NCBI GenBank assembly: GCA_020536535.1
Contig: JAHLWZ010001028.1
Coordinates: forward strand, 1 to 27,731
Origin: Pelomyxa schiedti
Taxonomy: Eukaryota > Evosea > Pelobiontida > Pelomyxidae
Length of the DNA: 27,731 nt
Direction: 5' to 3'
Within the stretch, counting starts at the first letter, position 1; each line of letters begins with the position of its first letter. The notes under the pieces are model-generated. The model did not search any database. It was not told the DNA's origin and saw only the letters and a list, made by a program, of their open reading frames with translations. Below, one piece after another: positions 22,167-27,731 of this stretch. A program made the position numbers and the translations under genes.

Positions 22167-24490
22167 TCACAAGGGAAGGCCAAGCCATAGTTTTACTTCT
22201 GGAGCCAGTGCGGAAGAGTTTCTGCCGGCGAGTGCCTCGCGGCACTCCTGCATTGTGGGAGAACGGTACCTGTGCATGGTGTACGTGGCGATGTGTGGAG
22301 ACATAGTAATCAGCGGCATGAAGTGCTTAAGAATCATGTCCCCGTCAATGGCCGGGTGGTACCGGCTCAGGATAACCTGCCACCCTGCCAGGTCAATGCC
22401 GAAGACCGCTTGGGGGCACCACTTTTGCATCATTTGGATAATCTGTTGCGCGCGGTCAGTGCCGGGTGCCGGGTTTTGGTGTTATTAATAGTAGTACTTT
22501 ATATGTGATACTTGATAGAGTGAAGGGGATTTCATACATCTGTCAAAGGGATGTCGAAGTGATAAAGGAGCCACTGTGCACACCGGTTCTTCTTCCTGGA
22601 TAAGAGGCAGAACAAGAGGTAGTTGTCATGAACTTTGATGTCTGTGTACTGCAGGTTGAACTTGCAGACAACCCACTTAACAATCTTGCTGCAGAATACT
22701 AGGCCCCTGCTTGAAGGAAGGTGTTTTGAAATAAACTCTGGGGTCCACAATGATGCCGCTGAGGAGCCAACACGTCGGTAGAAGTGCTGGAGAGACTTCA
22801 AGTCACTTTTCATGAAGTAATCCACAATTTTCTCATATAACTCTAGGTCGGTATGCAGTTGGTAGGCAGGGAATGCGTCCAGCAGCACCAACATTGAAGA
22901 AGGACCGCGGTAAAATTGATGGAGTGCTGATAGAGCGTCGTGAATAGAGGTGTCACTTATTGCAGAAGGATTTGAGAGGTGTTGCAGGAACCATTTCAAC
23001 CCCGCTGCGCCGATATCGGTATTGAACTCCTGACATACACCCGGCAAAGTGTCGGCACTCTCTGCTGTGAGATTAAGTGTATCCATCACGTGGAATGTAG
23101 CTTCGAGCCACTCGGCAACTTCAATGTTGTTGTACTGGAGTGCTCCAATAAAGGCTATTCTGATGTCCAGTGGCTGGAGAGTGACCCTGGTTGACAACCA
23201 CTTTGCAAATGAAAGCGCCCTTTTATTTGATGTGGAACAAACGGAGGAAAATGTGGCTGGAGTTGGGGTGAAGCTCTTCTCGGTGGTGAGCCACTGAAGA
23301 AATTCCACATCTCCCACTTCTTGGCAGAGACGATTATAAGTATCCTCGGCCGGTATAAGAGGAGAGGTTTTCAGTGCCCACTTGGCAACGTCAGCGTTAG
23401 TAACTCCTGAATTGAGGATGTAATCAGCCACTCCAAACTCAATAATATAATCTTCAAGCCATCGGATATCTTCAACAGAAGTGCAGTGTCTATTTGTCAG
23501 CAGGTTTGCTATAACTCTCTCCCTGTTAAGATCGAGAGAGAATTTCCCAGCAAACCATTGGTAACTTCCCGGACTCAAACCTCTTGCACACACCGCCAAT
23601 AGGGCAGGCCCAACCCCGTTTGGCAGGTTACTCAAGTTGTATTTCTCCAATATCCACTTGAAAACTTCCATGTTCCCGGTAAACATAGCCGACTTCATCG
23701 GCGTGTACAAGAGCCACAGCCCTTCGTTCACAGAATCCCTCTCAGGAACTCTCATCACACACTCCAGGAACCACCTCACCGCCTTCAAATTCCCAGACTC
23801 ACAAACCTTCTCCATGATCCTGTGTGCCCCGGACGAAGACTTAAGATACACCCTCACCTTCTCTGTGAGTGTATTTCCCCTCTCTTCCATATTGTCCATG
23901 TCACTCTCAGACCCACGAGGGAAAGCATTCCTCCACCTCACCACCTCCCGCCCATCCCACAATGCCGGAAGCGACCCAGCGCCACTGCCGGAACCACTAG
24001 CCCCCGCAGAAGAACTCCCATAATCGCCGCCGCCCAGCATAGCGGCGGCCTCATCCACGTGCCCGCCAAGACACAGCCCAAGAACCACGGCGCTCGCCTC
24101 CTTCACAGCCCTCAGCCTCTCGCCCTCCATGTGCCACCCCTCGGCGATCTTTTCGCCCACCAGCCGGTCCCTGTACTTCCTGTTTAGGATCCACGCGACG
24201 CACGCCGGGGCCGGGGCCCTGGCCGCGGTTGCAATCGTGCGGTACGTCCCCGCGTGGGTCTGGTCGTCCTCCTCCTCGTAGGCGTCGGCGGCGGCGGCCT
24301 CGGGCGCAGTCGCCCTGGAGCAGGCGAGGGCCACGAGGGGGAACAGTGCCTCGGCGACGCGGAACAGGCCCAGGCTGCGGGCCCAGGGGTAGTCGCGGCG
24401 GGCCCCGCCGGTCGGGTGGACATGGGGGCAGCTGCAGCCGCAGGGGGCGCTGGCCCTGTCGTCGGCCAGCCACCCGGGCAGCACCACCAT
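22167..24490 (-). CDS. Large ankyrin-like repeat protein (at least 2 exons, ~742 aa)
   Basis: Exons 24490-22538 and 22442-22167 are joined through a 95-nt intron with donor GTATGA and acceptor CAACAG. The unspliced frame stops just inside the intron at 22534-22532. The protein is built of degenerate helix-pair repeats with a repeated Trp: 'SGNLKAVRWFLE', 'TGNMEVFKWILEKYNL', 'VGDVEFLQWL', 'YNNIEVAEWLEATFHV'. This Trp-containing ankyrin-like pattern is common in protist and giant-virus repeat proteins. Ankyrin repeats mediate protein binding; no catalytic domain is visible. The start is the first in-frame ATG, but the frame is open for ~30 codons upstream with an F-box-like flavour (SLRASHVLHVSRVVW), so a missed 5' exon is possible. 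The first ~200 codons are strongly GC-rich, the rest are not. A viral origin is not supported, since the gene is spliced. Confidence 0.75.
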
Positions 24491-25065
24491 GTCCCACACA
24501 ACACGCGAAACATGCAACACGTGGCTGGCGCGCAGGGAGAGTGGTCGCGGTCCCTCTGTTGGTGGTAGGAATTGAGATTAAAACGGTAAGGGACATTTAT
24601 CGTAGGATTAGGCGAATCATGGTGGTCGGTGGTGTGTGTTGGGGGAACTACTACCACACAGGGCCACTAAAGGGCTGCTCTCAGTGGTGTTGGGCCCGAC
24701 CTTCATTTGTGCTTGTTCAAAAAATTGATTTTTCTTGAGAGCCCGAAAAGCACGCACACAAATCAACAAAACTTCGAGCAAGTCACTTTGTTTCAAGTGA
24801 GGTTGCACCATTTGTGAGGTGGCACACCTCTTGGGACTCAACAACATCAATCCATCATCACCCCGGTAGGGTGCTGGGCCGCCTGCGCAACTCGAGTACC
24901 AGAGCAAAAGTCCTGAGGACGCTGGTGGCTGGCACAAACAGTGTCTGATTTGATGGAGTGCGCCCGGACTTACGGGAAACAAAAACGAATTGTCAAGGGA
25001 TAGACGGGGTGACTGTGATGCCACCGTGGCACGGTAACAAAGGGGCCAGTTGTTGTTCTCGAGAA
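24491..25065. promoter_or_regulatory. Divergent intergenic region between the ankyrin-like and F-box genes
   Basis: These 575 bp probably hold both promoters and perhaps a missed 5' exon of the ankyrin-like gene near 24521-24595. No convincing exon with family similarity, no tRNA and no repeat were seen. Confidence 0.35.
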
Positions 25066-26376
25066 ATGGAACCCCAACCAAAGAGGCCAAGGACGACGTC
25101 GTCCGATTCCCAATCGTCGGCGTCGTCCTCACCAGCACAGTCGCAGCAACCTATTTTTGATCCAGTGCCTGGGGTTGTGCCTGTGCCTGTACCTGATGTG
25201 CCACCGGTGGTCCCAAGTCCCAGTCCCAGTCCCAGTATCAGTCTCAGTCGTAGTTACAAGAGTGACGTGGTGTCATCAATTGTGAGGGATGCAATTGCGA
25301 ACTTGGACAGAATGGCTGGTGAGGCTGAAAAGGTAATCCCCCTTTGTTTTTTGGTTTTTCTTTGTTTAACAACTGGCATACCTTAGCGTGCAAATGATGT
25401 GACATTGGAAATTGATGACAAGTTGACACAGATAAGAACGGAGATGGTGACCATGGTTGACGCAAAGATAGCCAAATTGAAAGCGGAAGTGCACACAAAT
25501 CTAGTGGTTTGCTTTTCTTGTCCAATATAGATATGCCTGATCCCTTCAAACAGACCTCATTGAATAAACTCAAGTCCTTCAATTCAGCCGATTACACAGT
25601 CAAACAGAGTGTTTGTCTTCACTTCTTTACAAAATTCTAATGAGAACATAAAATAATCTTTCTCAGTTTATCTGTCCGGGTGACAATCTGTTGAGAGGGT
25701 TGGCACACTCATTGGATGAATTCTATGTGTTGCAAGGTATACACAGATTTCCTCCTCTCTCTATCTTTTTTTTTTTGCCGGAATAATTATCCCCTCAAAA
25801 AACCACAGGAACACACATTTTGGAATTGCCCCCCGATGTTTTGAGACAGATTATTGGCTATTTACCACCAGAGTCTGTTGTTTCAACTCGTGCAGTTTGT
25901 ACTTCTTTTTTGGAAGCTGTTCAGACTGGTAAACAAATTTCCCGCTCAATTATGAACTCAACAACCCACTTTCAGTTTATGCGTGCAAAAGTTGCACGTT
26001 TTCCGTGGAGGCCCGGAGGTCTGGACAAACGTGGATAATAACAGGCAACAACAATTTCGTCACACCGTGCATGGACTTCAAAATGGCACTGGAGCCACAT
26101 CAAGTTGGACTTGGGTTCTTTCTGTACATCACCAAGAAGCGGCTGTATGCACAGGCCAAGGCGGTGCACGTGGAGCTGGACGAGGTGGGCACTGAACGGC
26201 CTGCCACCACTGTGACTGTCAACTATTCCACAACATACTTGTCAGAGATGGCACGGCGCCAATTGGGCCGTGGTGGGAGCATTGCGTTCAGCCCAGTGCC
26301 AAAGAAGCTTCGCATCACCATCACAATCAATGACCTCCACCAGACCCCTTCTTCACGACCAACCAAGGCTCTCTGA
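25066..26376 (+). CDS. F-box protein (6 exons, 343 aa)
   Basis: Exons 25066-25332, 25387-25503, 25554-25610, 25667-25736, 25809-25928 and 25976-26376. The start at 25066 begins MEPQPKRPRTTSSDS, containing a PKRPR stretch that may be a nuclear localisation signal; an in-frame ATG at 25018 is an alternative. A Ser/Pro/Val-rich segment follows (~10-65), then a predicted helix (~70-150, possibly coiled coil: DDKLTQIRTEMVTMVDAKIA). The F-box lies at ~174-210 (ILELPPDVLRQIIGYLPPES, then TRAVCTSFLEAV). The C-terminal ~135 residues (WIITGNNNFVTPCMDFKMAL, GFFLYITKKRLYAQAKAVHV) look beta-rich and unrecognised, and probably bind the substrate. F-box proteins recruit substrates to SCF ubiquitin ligases through Skp1, so this may feed the proteasome. 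The exon 3/4 borders are the least certain. Confidence 0.8.
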
Positions 26377-26558
26377 CTGGTTAATCTGTGGACCATTGGG
26401 ACTTCACTGCTATCTGGTGTTCCAGAACAAAGCAAAGGAAGAACACTTTTTAGTGTTTTTGTTCAAGTTGTTGTGTAGCCTTGGAGACTGTGCAATGACT
26501 TGCCTCTTTTGTTTATCTCCACTATCATCAAAAAAATCACTAGCTACGAGGGGAGACC

Positions 26559-27104
26559 ATGCCGCCCTGGGGTGAAGAGAGGAACAAGCGGTACCCGCCT
26601 TGTGTTGTCTATTCCATCACGTCGTTCCATCTAATATCTTCTTGTTTTATTTCTGTACGTGTTTGTTTTCAATTAAATTAAATTAATTTAATTTAATTTT
26701 TAATTGTTTCTTTGTTTTCTTTTTCCCAGTAGATAACTATCATTCCAGCGGGCAAGGTAAATTCCATCTGTTCTTTCAGCACTGGGACACTGGAATGCTT
26801 TTTTTTTTTTTACACTTAGGTGGTCAACTTTTCTGCCGCTGCTGACATGACAACCACTGACGTACATCCTTCTACTTTTTTGTCATTGCTAAACAGTTGT
26901 AGGTACCGGACTGACCAACCCCAACTTCCCTTACCCACTCTCCCGCTTTTCCGCTTTCCATTTACTGTGACGGGTGCACAACCAGGCCCAAATTTCCCTT
27001 CTTACTCTTTCACTCTCATGTGTACCCACAACGCCCACTTCTCTCCAAAATGTGGATTTTTTATACAAGGACTTAAGGGCAGAAAACTTTTTTTTTTTGC
27101 CTGA
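26559..27104 (+). CDS. Possible small gene, doubtful (3 exons)
   Basis: A frame can be built from ATG 26559 through exons 26559-26654, 26733-26756 and 26820-27104. It has plausible donors (GTACGT, GTAAAT) and acceptors (CAGTAG, CACTTAG). It would encode the peptide ITIIPAGKVVNFSAAADMTT, then a Pro/Phe-rich tail. There is no family similarity, the first intron contains a 28-nt palindrome, and the tail ends in a T-run. The only support is that the third exon is related to an exon-like stretch on the opposite strand at 27253-27195. It may be part of a decayed repeat. Confidence 0.2.
26671..26698. repeat. Perfect 28-nt AT-only palindrome
   Basis: AATTAAATTAAATT and its reverse complement are fused without a spacer. 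It consists only of A and T. Confidence 0.85.
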
Positions 27105-27253
27105 AGTCGATTTTCGACTTCAGGCTTGTACATAGAGGAGTGAGGTGAGGATGGTGAGAGTGAGTGTGAGGAATTCGGCCTGGTGCCCAGTCTGGTACCT
27201 AGTACTTTGAGTTGGATGACGAGGGGGGAGGGATGTACGTTGGCGGTTGCCAT
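26847..27253. repeat. Diverged inverted duplication (arms 26847-26948 and 27253-27152)
   Basis: Read outward-in, the plus arm from 26847 and the minus arm from 27253 both begin ATGRCAACCRCYRACGTACA. They share AGGTACCRGACTG about 55 nt further in and a TC-rich end. Of the first 23 positions 19 match, and the four differences are all transitions. Each arm is preceded by a T-run and an AG acceptor-like site. Confidence 0.65.
27099..27125. repeat. Perfect 12-bp stem, 3-nt loop hairpin
   Basis: GCCTGAAGTCGA, TTT, TCGACTTCAGGC. It follows a run of T at 27088-27098 and lies between the arms of the inverted duplication. Confidence 0.9.
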
Positions 27254-27305
27254 CTGGGCAGGTAAAAAAAAAAGCTACATACCACCGTGCCAGTATAAGA
27301 AAAAC

Positions 27306-27342
27306 CTAGCCAGCTGGGATTACAGCCACCACGTCCGGCACC
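27306..27342 (-). other. Short Alu/SRP-RNA-like stretch with downstream T-run
   Basis: On the minus strand the sequence GCCGGACGTGGTGGCTGTAATCCCAGC resembles the 5' Alu domain of SRP (7SL) RNA and of Alu-type repeats: the CCGG-x-CG-x-GGTGGC start and the TGTAATCCCAGC block. A T-run lies ~70 nt downstream (27273-27264), as at a Pol III terminator. The match is short and lacks the intervening bases found in real SRP RNA, so chance or a degraded SINE-like fragment is equally likely. Confidence 0.3.
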
Positions 27343-27400
27343 TAAATTATGCTACGTGAGAAAACGAAGAAAGAAGAAGCCACATACATACTGGCGGAAA

Positions 27401-27469
27401 GCGGAGACTTCTAATACAGGTTGAAAGCGGCGTAAAAACTGGTGTAATGCGGAGACTTCTAATACAGGT
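27401..27469. repeat. Direct repeat, 21 nt, 48-nt period
   Basis: GCGGAGACTTCTAATACAGG plus T occurs at 27401-27421 and 27449-27469. Partly similar flanks (ACTGGCGGAAA before copy 1, ACTGGTGTAAT before copy 2) suggest a ~48-nt tandem unit present at least twice. Confidence 0.85.
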
Positions 27470-27545
27470 CGAATGGAAAAAAGAACCGGAGGTGTAATTA
27501 ATAATGTATAATATATAATATATTATTAATTAATACGCATATATA

Positions 27546-27600
27546 ACCATTAAATTTAATTTATTATTATATAATAAATTAAATTTTTAATAATAATGGT
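27546..27600. repeat. AT-rich interrupted palindrome
   Basis: Inner arms AAATTTAATTTATTAT (27552-27567) and its reverse complement (27571-27586) flank a 3-nt spacer. Outer ACCATTA/TAATGGT pairs sit at 27546 and 27594. Confidence 0.85.
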
Positions 27601-27731
27601 TAATACATTGTAATTATTTAAAATAAATCAAATTTAATTTGTATTTTAATAATAAAATCAAAAACACCACTCCGATAAATAAAATAATAAACAAGCAAAC
27701 AGAACAGTTGTGGCGAAGAAGACAACAAAAA

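Larger units (their letters stand above)
27254..27731. other. Gene-free terminal region
   Basis: Apart from the Alu/SRP-like stretch, the direct repeat and the AT palindrome, I see no coding exon, tRNA or telomere-type repeat. From about 27490 the base composition falls to almost pure A+T, unlike the rest of the window. Confidence 0.5.

Noticed and set aside
22167-24490. Giant-virus insertion suggested by ankyrin-like repeats
   Set aside because: The gene is spliced and lies among ordinary cellular genes; nothing viral is nearby.

Overview
The window is nuclear DNA of a free-living, intron-rich unicellular eukaryote. The evidence is multi-exon genes with GT-AG introns, mostly about 37-70 nt; a 20S proteasome alpha subunit; cytosolic ribosomal protein eL36; an NDR-type AGC kinase; and AATAAA signals after several genes. 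There are no operons, tRNAs, rRNAs or CRISPR arrays. The gene mix (calponin-homology, EF-hand, F-box, ankyrin-like, lectin-like, Fic) and the many Ser/Thr/Pro-rich tracts would suit an amoeba or flagellate, but I cannot name a lineage. Gene models were built by hand: exons were joined only where splice sites, reading frame and protein-family alignment agreed.

Layout. 1-343 (-): 5' end of a probable threonine synthase. 591-1086 (+): small acidic protein of unknown role. 1327-8998 (-): a 29-exon gene for a protein of about 2100 residues with eight tandem four-EF-hand modules (32 EF-hands), a long Thr/Pro/Arg-rich tail and a C-terminal calponin-homology (CH) domain. 9382-10468 (+): proteasome subunit alpha type-6. 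10703-15716 (+): a 19-exon gene for a protein of about 1320 residues combining EF-hands, a Pro/Ser repeat region, two ZZ/DC1-like zinc fingers, a Gln/Ala tract and a C-terminal legume-lectin-like domain. 16088-17082 (+): eL36 with an unusually long Lys/Ala/Pro-rich tail. 17304-19939 (+): NDR/LATS-family kinase. 20207-21932 (+): Fic-domain protein. 22167-24490 (-): large ankyrin-like repeat protein. 25066-26376 (+): F-box protein. 26377-27731: mostly non-genic DNA with palindromes, a perfect hairpin, a diverged inverted duplication, a short Alu/SRP-RNA-like stretch and very AT-rich DNA.

Two very large calcium-related multidomain proteins flank the proteasome gene. The first pairs 32 EF-hands with one actin-binding-type CH domain. 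The second pairs EF-hands with zinc fingers and a lectin fold in what looks like a cytosolic protein. These two are the best candidates for something undescribed. The first also records its own history: intron positions are conserved in every module, and a 278-bp stretch that includes an intron is identical in modules 3 and 7. The remaining genes are housekeeping or signalling genes with no evident shared pathway.
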